A program made the position numbers and the translations under genes. 64,000 bases of DNA from assembly GCF_000350225.1 (NCBI RefSeq), contig NW_005179150.1:1-64000 (forward strand), given 5' to 3'. Under the pieces are notes generated by a model. It worked only from the letters and a program-made list of their open reading frames with translations, did no database searches and was not told the origin of the DNA. Below, in pieces: positions 13,417 through 22,469 of this stretch (position 1 is the first letter of the stretch; every line of letters begins with the position of its first letter). The stretch comes from Chondrus crispus (Eukaryota; Rhodophyta; Florideophyceae; Gigartinales; Gigartinaceae).

Positions 13417-13739
13417 TACCCTCGCCGATAGCAGATAGCACGTCTCGACAAAATTGCTGCAATTGCCATGCACATCGGCGCCTCAAGGCTGGGCCATCGC
13501 GGCTCCTCCTCGAAACCAGGGCCAACTGGACAGCCTTTCCGTTAACGAACCCATTCTTGTCATCGACATACCCCAAAATCAAGGGTACTATCCAGCGAAT
13601 AGAGCCCTGCTCTGCTACCTTCTTTGCCGCATAGTGTTTCAAACAAATATCAAATCGGCCCTGGCAAAGTCCGGGGTGGCCGGGGCGTGCGAATCCCCAC
13701 TAACCTCTGCCCTCTGCTGCACGGAGCGGGTGAGATCGA

Positions 13740-14168
13740 TGGCGTGCGAAAATTAGAAGCCGGGGAAGGAGGCGGGGGGGTTGAACATGGCGGGGGCATC
13801 GCCTCCTCGGCGAACTGCGGCTTGGTGAGCCCGATTTGCTTCTTGACCATTTTCAGGCTGCTCACTGGGATTGCTTTGAGCGTTTCAATGCGCCACACGG
13901 GGGCCTCGATGATCGCGCCGGCCGAGGAGCGCTTCTTGATCACGAGTAGGTACGCGTCCTGCAGCGACTCCGGCAGCCCGAACAGGCCGTACACTAGCGT
14001 TTCTGTGTCCGGCTGGGCCAGGGTCGCGCAATCCGTCCTCGTGCGCAGCGAGCACGCCAGCGTGTGCCGGTCCAGTTACAGGAGGTGGGTGGGCGAGACG
14101 GCGGCCCCTGCAGGCTCGAGCGAGATCCAGCGCTTCGACGTGCTTAGGAAAAGCGTCTCGGCGGTCAT
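13740..14168 (-). pseudogene. SAC1-like phosphoinositide phosphatase, N-terminal fragment
   Basis: Reading the minus strand from an ATG at 14168, the translation resembles the N-terminal non-catalytic part of SAC1-family phosphoinositide phosphatases. It runs from a start region with LFLSTSKRWISLEP, through DRHTLACSL, to VYGLFGLPESLQDAYLLVI followed by KKRSSAG and APVWRIETLKAIP. In SAC1 and plant SAC7-like proteins the same order is DR, then (V/I)YG..G.I.LL.G.YL.VI, then a VG motif and the W/F-K segment. The catalytic CX5R part is absent. One in-frame TAA lies between the LEP and LDRH segments, and the reading then runs into Pro-rich sequence, so this is a decayed or captured 5' gene fragment. 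It is divergent from the RidA pseudogene, with about 115 bp between the two start codons. The match is by eye only. Confidence 0.55.
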
Positions 14169-14240
14169 GGTGGGGTAGTGCGGGCGGGGCAGCGTGCGGG
14201 GAAGCGTGCAGAAAGGTTTGCGGGTATTACCCTTACTAAG

Positions 14241-14846
14241 TGTGCGGCGGAGGGACGGGCGGCGCTGGGAGAGGGCGGGATGGGATGGTGGAGTCGCGTC
14301 TCGTTGCCGACGACATTACCGTCGAGATTGGCGTCATCGCGGCCCTGACGGCGGCGGAAAAGATCCTCGCGACGGATAAGGCCGCGGTGGCCGTCGGGCC
14401 GTATAATCAGGGCGTCGTGGTGGATGATGGAACGGTGTATGTGAGCGGATGCATTGGGTTGCTGCCGGGCGATGGCGACATGGTCGAGGGAGCGTGGAGG
14501 GGCAGACGAGGCAGGCGTTGGAGAACATCAGAGCGATTCTGAATTCGAGGGGCGCCGGGCCGAACGATATTGTGAGGACTGGTATCTTGCTGGATGACAA
14601 GGCCGATTTTGCAAAGGTCAACGCTGTCTGTAAGGAATTTTTCGGGGCAGGAGATGTGCCTGTGCGCTCGTGTTTTGCAGCAAAGGAGCTTTTAAAGGGG
14701 ATCTCGTTGAGATTAGGCTACTGCCAAATTTCCTCGTGTGTGACGTGGTGCGGGAGCACATTTTGTTGTCAGACGGTTAAGGAGTGGGATGGCTACGCGT
14801 GTGCGACGCAGGGACGGGCGGCGCCAGGAGAGGGCGGGATGGGATG
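14241..14846 (+). repeat. 46-bp direct repeat pair bracketing RidA
   Basis: The stretch just upstream of and including the RidA ATG (14241-14286; GTGCGGCGGAGGGACGGGC and on) recurs downstream at about 14800-14846 with only a few substitutions. The pair brackets the pseudogene. It could be a duplicated 5' region or the ends of a captured segment. Confidence 0.7.
14285..14780 (+). pseudogene. RidA/YjgF family (imine deaminase) pseudogene
   Basis: RidA proteins hydrolyse reactive enamine/imine intermediates from PLP enzymes. The characteristic segments are present in order: AVAVGPYNQGVVV, TVYVSGCIGLLPG, VEGQTRQALENIRAIL, DIVRTGILLDDKADFAKVNAV, and PVRSCFAAKELLKG, where the family has PARS with the substrate-binding Arg. 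The first two segments are in one frame and the rest in the next, owing to a single-base change in the run GAGGGAGCG near 14.49 kb. The terminal VEI segment is again one frame off after a run of four Gs near 14.70 kb. Two one-base shifts mean that this is a pseudogene, or that the assembly has errors in G runs. The N-terminal 30 residues before the domain could be a degenerate targeting sequence. Confidence 0.8.
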
Positions 14847-15024
14847 CGCGCGTGGGGGTGAGAGGGGCGGGGGGATGGAAGGAGAGGGACGGACGCATCG
14901 GGGCTGTGGCCGGGCGTCGAACTTTGAACTTTGACGTTAAACGAAACTTCTCGCACGTTTACAAAATCGCACTACCACCCCTCACCTCCGCCAATAGAAG
15001 GTGAGGAAACTTCACGCTCGTCTA

Positions 15025-16353
15025 CTACACAAAGCTACAAACTACGCATTTTTCATCGGCGGTCGTATAAGTCCTTTCTCCTTTACTATATTTTTCAGCA
15101 CCTCCCTCCCTCTTACGGGAAGGAACGGTGCTGCGAGTTCTACGAGCCACAGTTTGCGTTCCGGCGACTGCATCTCTGCATCGTTCCAGCACAGTTCGGT
15201 TAGGCTCTTTCATCTTGCGGATGAAACGACCACGATCCATATCTAGTTCCGCGCGTTCTCCCGGTAAAAGCGAATCGTTGACGCTATCCCAAGAGCGCCT
15301 TCCTCGCTCGCCATCCTCTTCGATACAGTAGTTGTGCAACTTCATACAGACTGACATTATGTTAGAACAGTGGCGCAATGAGAAGCTTAGGCGGTCGCGG
15401 AGAAGGCGCCACCTCGCAGTTAGCATTCCAAAAGCTTGTACGATGTGTATCCTAAGAGAAGAAAGACAAAAGGTAAAGTTGTCCTCATCATCCATTAGAG
15501 TCCAGGCCGGATACGGGACTATTACTCACTCAGAAACCGGATACGCCTCATCCCCCGCAACCCAGAATATCTCCCCTAACAACCCATCCTTTACCTCCTC
15601 CATGAACCCTGATACCGCATTGGCAAGAGAGTCGTGCGTCGCGCCGCCGCAAAGACCAGAAGCATAACGAAGGAGATAGTTAGAATCACACACGGCCTGG
15701 ACAGAAATGGAGTAGTAGCCCTTTCGACAGTAAAAGGATGCAGGTATAATCTTGTTCTTCGGTTTCTTTAATTTCATACAAATGCCATCTAGAGCTCCCA
15801 CAAAACCATCTAGGGGATTGAACTGGGATCGGGAAAGTTTGAAGTCCCTAGCTGGCGCGTGAAGCGCATCCTCCGCTCTTGGGGGTTTCGGAAAGCGCAG
15901 CACACTGTTCATGACATCCACGGTTTCATGAAGCAAATTGTATGCTGTTGAGTTTCCAATTTGGAAGATGTAACAAACATCGAGGACCTCCGCACCTGCA
16001 AGTATACGCAAAGTAGCTCCAAGTCGGACATCCGCAGTGATAGTTTCCTGTCTATAGTTAGTGGCACGTTGGTGAGGCTTGTGCAATCCACTTGAGAGAG
16101 TGGTTAGTAGATGGCAGAACGCGCGACGCGTCATCCGAAACAGGCGTCGGAAGGCATGGCGGTCGAGGTATTGCGTAACACTCTGAAAGGGTTTGGAGAA
16201 TGCGTTTTGATAAGGGCGCTCGCGTCCTGCAAGTGGGCCATTGCGTGGACGTCGGGTGCGGGTAATCGCACGTTGGCGGCGAGCGTGATGATGTTGCGCT
16301 ACCGCAGCCACGACAAGGGCGAAAGCTTTCTCTTCCAGAGAAAGAGGGGGCAT
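15025..16353 (-). pseudogene. PIF/Harbinger transposase, copy 1 (inactive)
   Basis: This is a DDE transposase of the PIF/Harbinger superfamily of cut-and-paste DNA transposons. Starting at the ATG at 16353 it has the helical N-terminal region, TRRAFCHLLTTL, a helix-turn-helix-like FQIGNSTAYNLL, the first catalytic Asp in GALDGICMKL, FYCRKGYYSISVQAV, CGGATHDS, and the second Asp in WVAGDEAYP. It then meets one in-frame TGA (15526-15528). The same frame continues for a further 166 codons to MKLHNYCIEEDGE and the C-terminus. The third catalytic residue, Glu in the family's H-x-E-Q-x-FG motif, is Val here (HIVQAFG). Copy 2 at 17.3-19.3 kb keeps HVEQSFG. With a nonsense codon and a lost catalytic Glu it cannot be active. 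I found no terminal inverted repeats or TWA duplication. Confidence 0.88.
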
Positions 16354-16532
16354 GTTTGATGTCAAGATGAGAGGAGAGCAACCCTGGTTGCTTTGGGAGG
16401 GTTGCGATCAGGTATTATGGGGATGGGTGGGCGGCTGTATTGTGGACGACGGCGGTGGCGCGTGCTGCATCTAGTTTACAGACCGCCGAAGTTGAACTAA
16501 TGCAGAATTAAGATTAAAAAATGTCCTTCCCC

Positions 16533-16533
16533 A

Positions 16534-16600
<67 letters not shown>
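16533..16600 (+). repeat. (ACGC)17 microsatellite
   Basis: Seventeen uninterrupted ACGC units. All minus-strand frames through it read as repeated Cys-Val-Arg-Ala, which creates a spurious ORF. Confidence 0.98.
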
Positions 16601-17250
16601 CGCGCAGGCGTGTTAAGAAAGGCCCTGAGGGTGTGTCTTAACAGGCTGGTTTTTGCTTGCCTTGCCCGGTTTTGCCAGGAATACTTTAAAATTTTTAACA
16701 AATGCCCAATGCTCCTGGCGCCGTCCAGCTGACCAGGTGACAGAGTCTGACAGACAGCTGCAATGAATCTGACAGGGATCTCCATTGCTGTCATAAGGAC
16801 ACCATTGCTGCGTGGCAGGTGATCGCGTCCCCATCACCAATGCCATAGATACGGATTAACAAACATGGTCGACGCACGGCATAACCTAATTTATTGGCGT
16901 TGGCCTCCGCGTCGCCGTCGCTGTTGCGGTGTGGTTGGGATGAAAACCATGACTGACTTTCTCACTGCGCCCCCCATGTTTCCTGAGACATGCAACGCGA
17001 GTCGGTTTTCCCAGACGCTACCCACTCCGAATCGGGGGGTTGCGCAAGCACAAACGCCTTCAGTTCCACCTCCTCCGTGGACAACGGCCCTACCTTTCCG
17101 AAGAAGAGATGATCCTCGGTCCAAGGCGAGCCCGAGTCCCAGAGAGGTCGAGCATTCCCATTGGGTTGGTGCGGCGAGGGGTTTTCTTTTGGCTTTCGCT
17201 CCGCCCATCCGCCCATCTCTTTTATGGTCTCAAAGCCCTCTAGATTTCTA
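16601..17250. other. Gap with hairpin GTTAAG...CTTAAC
   Basis: No gene is recognised. At 16611-16641 a short hairpin (GTTAAGA ... TCTTAAC) encloses CCCTGAGGGTGTGTC. Its reverse complement resembles 26129-26158 (GTTAAGACACACCCTGAG). Minus-strand open frames at 16.9-17.3 kb have no recognisable domain. They could be remnants of the second (Myb-like) protein that Harbinger elements carry, but I see no motif for this. Confidence 0.4.
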
Positions 17251-19332
17251 TTACTGCAAGCCTTGGAGTAAAGCTTGCGGAACATGCATAGGGCGTGCTG
17301 TTGAACGCCAATAACTTCCACGTGCAATTATTTCAACAAGCTCCCTTCTCTTCATCGCTTGTCTAGATCCCCTGCGGTTTACAATTCGTTTATGATATTG
17401 TTTGCTGACCTCGTACCACTTTTGACCTGACTCCGTGACTCTTCTTTCCTCGCGCAGCTCCCCCACAGTGCGAGACAACGCCAGACGCGCGCCATCTTTG
17501 TTCTCAAGACAAAAGTTATGAAGCTTAATGGCCAGCCCGATTATCTCTGCAGAATCGTTGACGCTGTACTCTAGGCGCTTAAACATTTTGAACTTGTTCA
17601 CTAACATACCGAAAGACTGTTCTACGTGCATCCTGTGGGACGAGTGGAAGATATTAAATGCGTCTTCAACGTCCGTCGCTTGCGAAGCCGCAATCGGTGT
17701 GATAAGAGATATACTACACACATATGCCTCGTCCCCCGCCATCCAAAATTCCGCCCGCAGCGCGCCGGTTTCTAAGTATCGTCCCAACGACGATACAGCA
17801 TGGGTTAGGGAGTCGTGGGTTAAACCACGACAAACTGCAGAAAAGCACAAGAAACGGTAGTTAGAATCCGCCACCGCTTGAACTGGAATCACGTAGTAGC
17901 TTATGGGAGAACGGGTACCGACCTGTGTCGGTAAACGTAACGACCCGGAGGGAGATCCCGTAGGGGTGATCAGACGATACTGGAAATGCAGGGGATAATT
18001 CAGCTTGTACACGGGGTGCACGTACCGCCACGGGTGACAGATGGCGGCGGAATGGGCACGTGTACCGCCGTACGTATAACGCCCCGATCGGGTACAGTAG
18101 ACTAGAAGGTCCTACTGTAGGGGCGTAGAAATTAGTGTAATAGGAGTGTCAGACGGGAGAGTCCCAGCTAGCACACGTGGTGCGCGCTCTGCCTGCGAGT
18201 ACAGGTGGCAGGAGTACTGCCACGTGTGCCACTGTACAGGTCACTCCCCGGTGGAGTACAGTAGAGGTACTCCACTGTAGTGATCCAAAGTAGAAGTGGA
18301 TCACTACTGTACTGCCCGGCCGTCGGAGGTCGACGTACTTAGGGGCGGGGCAGTACGCTTCCAGAGTAAAAGGGGATAGCGACCCCCTGGGGGAGAACTG
18401 AGGAGAAAGAGGCAGATCGTCCCGTGCGGGTTATTCTTGAGGGCCGGAAGCACACGCTCCCCAGTTTGGTCGTTCCACCGCCTGGTGGAAGCGTATGCCC
18501 ATTGAGCCCTATCCCCTCCGGGGTCGCAATTCCACTCGCCCGTTTACTGGAGTCATAACCGCTGCCCTCAAAGAGAGGTTGGTAGTGTTGTAATTTTACC
18601 GCTGCCGTGGACACCCCCTCCGTGACGGGGTAAAAACCGAACCGGAAGGATCCATACTATTACATAGCCCTTGCGGCAGTAAAAGGTAGCAGGGTGTTCG
18701 TCACGAGATGGCTTACGAATCTTGATGGCAATGCCGTCTAGGGCACCGACGCATCCCGGCAATGGATTCCATGGATACCTTGATGTCTGAAAGTCGTCTG
18801 CCATTTTCCTCAGTCCGTCGTAAGAATCCGGTAGACCGGGTAGCCCAAGCTCTTCGTTCAGAGCTTTTCGTGTCTCTTTAAAAATTTGATACACCGTACT
18901 GCGCCCAACTTCAAACGCTGACATGCAACTGTAAACAGAATCTCCTGCCATCATACGTAACAAAATGCCAAGCCTTGCACAGGGCGAAACAGGCTCTCGA
19001 CCGGCTCTTCGTGCCATACTGTCATTCTGCTGCAACCGATGGTGAACAAGAAACAAAAGTCGCTCGAAATTTTGGCGATCCACCCGATACGCCTTCGAAA
19101 ATTCGAAGTCATTAAACATTCGGTTACTTTTGTTAAAACTCCACCCCCGACGCAAATCTTTTGGTTGGAGAAGTCTCCTTCCCCGACGTGGATAACATTT
19201 GATAGTGTCATGCAGAGATATGATAGCTATGATAACTGCAGCAGCTGAAAGTACAGCGTTTTTCGTCTTACGGTTGTGCGCACTTCTTCGCGACACTCGA
19301 CGCGAACGGCTTGGCGCACGAAGTGCCATCAT
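17251..19332 (-). mobile_element. PIF/Harbinger transposase, copy 2, split by an insertion
   Basis: This is a second Harbinger DDE transposase. The upstream half (19332 to about 18665) has an N-terminal signal-like hydrophobic stretch, FSKAYRVDRQNFERLL, FEVGRSTVYQIFKETR, the first Asp in GALDGIAIKI, and FYCRKGY. The downstream half (about 17900 to 17251) resumes at YYVIPVQAVADSNY, with CRGLTHDS, the second Asp in WMAGDEAYV, and the catalytic Glu in HVEQSFGML. All three catalytic residues are therefore retained, and I see no other stop in either half. The interruption is the 764-bp element at 17901-18664. Copy 2 is well diverged from copy 1 and belongs to a different subfamily. Element ends were not found. 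Confidence 0.88.
17901..18664. mobile_element. 764-bp hairpin-rich insertion, probable solo LTR
   Basis: The insertion sits inside the Harbinger transposase gene. The 4 bases TAGC flank it on both sides (17897-17900 and 18665-18668), as expected for a target-site duplication. It begins TTATGGGAG and ends CTATTACA on the plus strand. The 3' end resembles the TACTACA end of the Gypsy LTR candidate, and like that LTR it is packed with hairpins (for example GTGATCC/GGATCAC near 18.28 kb and GTGGCA/TGCCAC near 18.2 kb) and with ACAGTA/TACTGT motifs. It carries no convincing gene. A solo LTR of a Gypsy relative is the most likely reading; a non-autonomous DNA element is the alternative. The intact duplication suggests a fairly recent event. 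Confidence 0.65.
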
Positions 19333-19429
19333 GAAAAATCAGTTGGGATTTATAAGCGACACGAAAGAGTGCCACATTTGGCTCTTGCCGTTGTGCCATG
19401 ATCCTTAAAAGGTGGGGACGTCGGGAGAG

Positions 19430-19534
19430 CAGGCAAATTCGATGGGGGTGCAGGCAAATTCGATGGGGGTGCGGGCAAATTCGACGGGGGTACAGGCAAA
19501 TTCGACGGGGATGCAGGCAAATTCGACGGGGATG
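19430..19534 (+). repeat. 21-bp minisatellite, 5 units
   Basis: Five tandem copies of a 21-bp unit (CAGGCAAATTCGATGGGGGTG) with T/C and A/G variants. The units step from GATGGGGGTG to GACGGGGATG along the array. The array lies about 100 bp upstream of the Harbinger copy 2 start codon. Confidence 0.95.
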
Positions 19535-20562
19535 CCGTCGAAAAATTCCAATTCTAGTCCCGAGATCGGAGCCCCTTCTGTCCGGTCCATCCGATCCCCG
19601 TTCTCTTGCTGTCAGGTAATTTCCCTTCTCCCGGTCCACACCCACTGGTTCCCTACGTTTTCCGTTCTCCCCTTCCCATGCCGCACACTTGTTTCCCCCT
19701 GCCCCCTCCTCCACTCCTCTCCCTTCTCCACTTCCATCCGTCCTCTTTCCTTACCACCTCGCACCCTCTCACTCCTCCCTCACATTCTTTCACGACTTGG
19801 CCCTCCTTCACTGCTCTCTCCGTGCCCCACCCCTCTCTCTGCCCTCTCCCGCACGTAAACGTCTTGCTTCTCAGCTTGCTGCAGTTCCCCGCCTCTCTTT
19901 CACAGCATGTCTACCCCACATATCAGTTTTACCAGCTTTTCCGCCAACACCCCCTTCCCCCTCATTATTTCCCTTCACTCGCCGGCAAACCTTGTCCGTT
20001 CTCGACGCCTTGTCGCCGCCACAGAGAGGATCGTCTAGCATTCCAAAAAGAACACAAAGATCTCACACAACCAGCAAATATACGCCATTGACGAAGGGCG
20101 GAGATTGCCTTCTCATCTGTCCAATTTTTACGGTAGAGACGGATGTGTGCATTCATCACAATAGGCGGTTTCTCCAGGGGGAGGGGGGAAACGCATCCGT
20201 CGTTGCTGGAACCGGCAGTGTCGCAGTTGTTCAATCAGACGAAGCGCGACAAGATGAGAGACGAATTGGCGATATTTTGTACCTGGTCGCCGAAAGCTCC
20301 CCCACGGACACTGGGGAGGCTTTTGGCCTTATGATCGGCCGTATCGTATGGTTCGTCTCGTCCTTATGCAAGGTTTTCTATCAGTACTGTGACCTTGAAA
20401 TCTCGCCTCCGGTCTTGTCATGACCTTCAAACAATTAATCCAACATGCCAATGCGTCGCCCCTGACACTCTTCTCCCTGGTCCGTCGCACTTCCACCCTT
20501 TCCCTTTCTCCCTCGTGCCTCGCCATGACGTCCCGCTCGCTGCCCGCGCACATGCCTAAGGA
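19535..20562. other. Pyrimidine-rich gap
   Basis: The plus strand is C/T-rich from about 19.62 to 20.0 kb, which opens long low-complexity Pro/Ser/Leu frames. I do not regard these as genes. A frame around 20.22-20.42 kb (ILYLVAESSPTDTGEAFG) might be an upstream exon of the unrecognised gene that follows, but nothing confirms this. Confidence 0.4.
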
Positions 20563-21493
20563 ATGATACGATTGCTACCCGCCTTGGATACCGTGTTGAG
20601 AGTGGTGGCGACAGATTTAGCGAAGATCCAGGCCAATCCATCTGCGGACGCCCCTGTCGACTTGTATGCTGAAACTACAAGTGGCGAAGAGTCTCTAGAG
20701 GCGGTGCTTATAAGTGCGTTTGCTGGAAAAGAATGGCACGAAATCATCGAGCACCTGCCAACAATTTTGCGACTACGCCTGCTCGTAACGAGCTATCATA
20801 ACCCTGCTCGTAACGAGCTATCATAATAGAGTAGAAGGCCCTGACGACGAGCTGCGCACTGTTTCGAAAGCGACGCAAGTCTTGACCGCCGTCAGCGCTA
20901 TTAGTCAACGCAGCTATCGCACCGATGAGGAGGCATGGCAAATACTGCAGTCAATGGCAGATGGCGTAAACGAACCTGCGTGGGCGAGGTCTCAACTGGT
21001 TGTCATGAAACTGGCGTATTCTGAAGTATGGCGGCGAATATCTTGCACGCATGGAATCATGACCGCCAGCATTGGCGTCAGCGACCGCAACACGGCATGG
21101 GACGTCCCTGGAAAAGTGGCCACGGGGTTGAATGACACGCTCAGCAGACTACAGCCGGTTTGTGCGGGTGCTGCTGGAGGAAGGGTGATGGAGAGCAAGT
21201 CGACGAAGAGGGCAAGAGATTACTATGAAAGGAGGAAAGCGCGGAAGAGCGTCGGCAACTATTGGCGGCAGGCTTTGGCTGAGATTTTTAGGAGGGTGGC
21301 TCCTAAGAGCGAGAATGGTGAGGAAGGGAAGAGAGACAATGCTGCGGTCGTCGTGCGAGAGGAGCCTGAGCCTGGACAGGACGATTCGAGAAAACGCACA
21401 AAGAAAGCAATAGACGTTTCCGGATGTGAGGAGGCTTTGGTCCAAAGAAAGAAGTCGGAGAAGAGTTCGAAAATCGGTGATACCAGGAAATGA
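20563..21493 (+). pseudogene. Unrecognised helical protein, interrupted by a 25-bp duplication
   Basis: I do not recognise this gene. An ORF from the ATG at 20563 (MIRLLPALDTVLRVV) runs for 87 codons and stops just after a 25-bp tandem duplication. The frame following the duplication continues as a second, 203-codon ORF ending at 21493. The predicted protein is mostly helical and becomes very basic and charged towards the end (KSTKRARDYYERRKARK, RKRTKKAIDV), which suggests a nuclear or nucleic-acid-binding role. The 25-bp duplication is not a multiple of three and accounts for the change of frame, so this allele looks broken. A conserved composition on both sides argues that it was a gene. 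Confidence 0.5.
20778..20827 (+). repeat. 25-bp tandem duplication
   Basis: Two adjacent 25-bp units (20778-20802 and 20803-20827) are identical except for the last base. The unit contains the small inverted repeat GCTCGTAACGAGC, which could have promoted the duplication by slippage. Confidence 0.97.
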
Positions 21494-21560
21494 AAGAAGA
21501 GAACCACAGTACTTCAACAGGAAGACGTGGACCGGGATTCAAAAGCTTGTTCGATTGAGG

Positions 21561-21917
21561 ATGCCTTCAAAGAAAAAGGATGCTTCCACGGATTTGGAAG
21601 TCTTAATGAACGTCAAAGACGAACCAGTCGCAGGTGGTCTTCTCTCTGATTCCACCATAAAGTTGCCCAAAGTTGGGGTGAAGAAGGAGCATAAGGTTGC
21701 GGTGAAGGAGGAGCCCACGGTGGAGGCAAAGGATGAGCCTATGGTGGGAGTGAAGGAGGAGCCTATGGTAGAGGTGAAGGAGGATCCTGTAGCCGTAAGA
21801 GCTATGATCGAGCCTACTGAGAACTCGGGGTTAGCGCAAGTTGCGCAAGGTGGAGCCTCCACCTTGCGCAACTTGCGCTCTTCTGAGAAGCTTGCAAGAA
21901 AGAAAAACAGAGAATAA
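21561..21917 (+). CDS. Short protein with repeated VKEEP/VKDEP motifs
   Basis: The product is unrecognised. From the ATG at 21561 the frame gives 118 residues with a basic start (MPSKKKDAST). Then comes a run of near-repeats, NVKDEPV, GVKKEHK, VAVKEEPT, EAKDEPM, VGVKEEPM and EVKEDPV, spaced by 8 residues in the middle of the run. Several fit the psi-K-x-E consensus for SUMO attachment. The frame is open upstream to 21426 without an ATG. It could be the C-terminal part of the preceding broken gene in another frame or exon. The end of the frame runs through a perfect 47-bp palindrome. Confidence 0.4.
   Translation: MPSKKKDASTDLEVLMNVKDEPVAGGLLSDSTIKLPKVGVKKEHKVAVKEEPTVEAKDEPMVGVKEEPMVEVKEDPVAVRAMIEPTENSGLAQVAQGGASTLRNLRSSEKLARKKNRE
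21833..21879. repeat. Perfect 47-bp palindrome (23-bp arms, 1-nt loop)
   Basis: The arm 21833-21855 (starts AGCGCAAGTTGCG) is followed by a single C at 21856 and its exact reverse complement at 21857-21879. There are no mismatches. Confidence 0.98.
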
Positions 21918-22406
21918 ACTTGGAGCCGGGTTGGACATTAAGGAGTCGAACAAGAAAAGTCGTCGGTCAACGCTGAAGTCAAACTGAGAATTGTAATTCT
22001 GTCACGATTAGAGGTGGCTTAGTGATTCAAGTCCGGATCTCCCGAGTCAAAACGTTTTTGTATGACGAGCATGTGATGCACAATGGGCAAGAGTGGCCAA
22101 CGAGCGGAGGGATGAATCAAGGGGTTAGTTAAAGTTAAGTACAGTTGCAGGTGCGAGAGGTGGCAGCGCGGTCTCGAAAGAACGTCGCAACGCCCCGCCA
22201 TATCTGTGGCGTCCCCTACGCCAAGCCGCACACATCACATGTGCTACCTCGTTGTCTCAAGACATGGTGATTGCACGAAGGCGTATTCTTAAACGACTTC
22301 CAGTCTAGTTTCGCATCAAAAGTTTCAACATCGCCATGTGTTGAAGCTCTCGACAACGCCATCTATCTTGCTTGCTGATATACATCATTGATATACATCA
22401 ACAACA

Positions 22407-22469
22407 GTTCTATGACGTACACAGTTTACAAAGAAATACATTCTTTGTAAACTGTGAACATCATAGAAC
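22407..22469. repeat. Long hairpin, 29-bp arms, 5-nt loop
   Basis: The arms 22407-22435 and 22441-22469 are reverse complements at 27 of 29 positions around the loop ATACA. A short direct repeat (GATATACATCA twice) lies just upstream at about 22.38 kb. Confidence 0.95.

Noticed and set aside
14900-16450. Terminal inverted repeats of Harbinger copy 1
   Set aside because: I searched the flanks by eye for inverted ends with TWA duplications and found none that matched.
16533-16600. Possible CRISPR array
   Set aside because: Simple 4-bp microsatellite without spacers; the host is eukaryotic.
16471-16794. Minus-strand ORF with CVRA repeats
   Set aside because: Translation of the (ACGC)17 microsatellite only.
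19606-20423. Long plus-strand frames of Pro/Ser/Leu
   Set aside because: They follow a C/T-rich tract and overlap each other in different frames; no motif.
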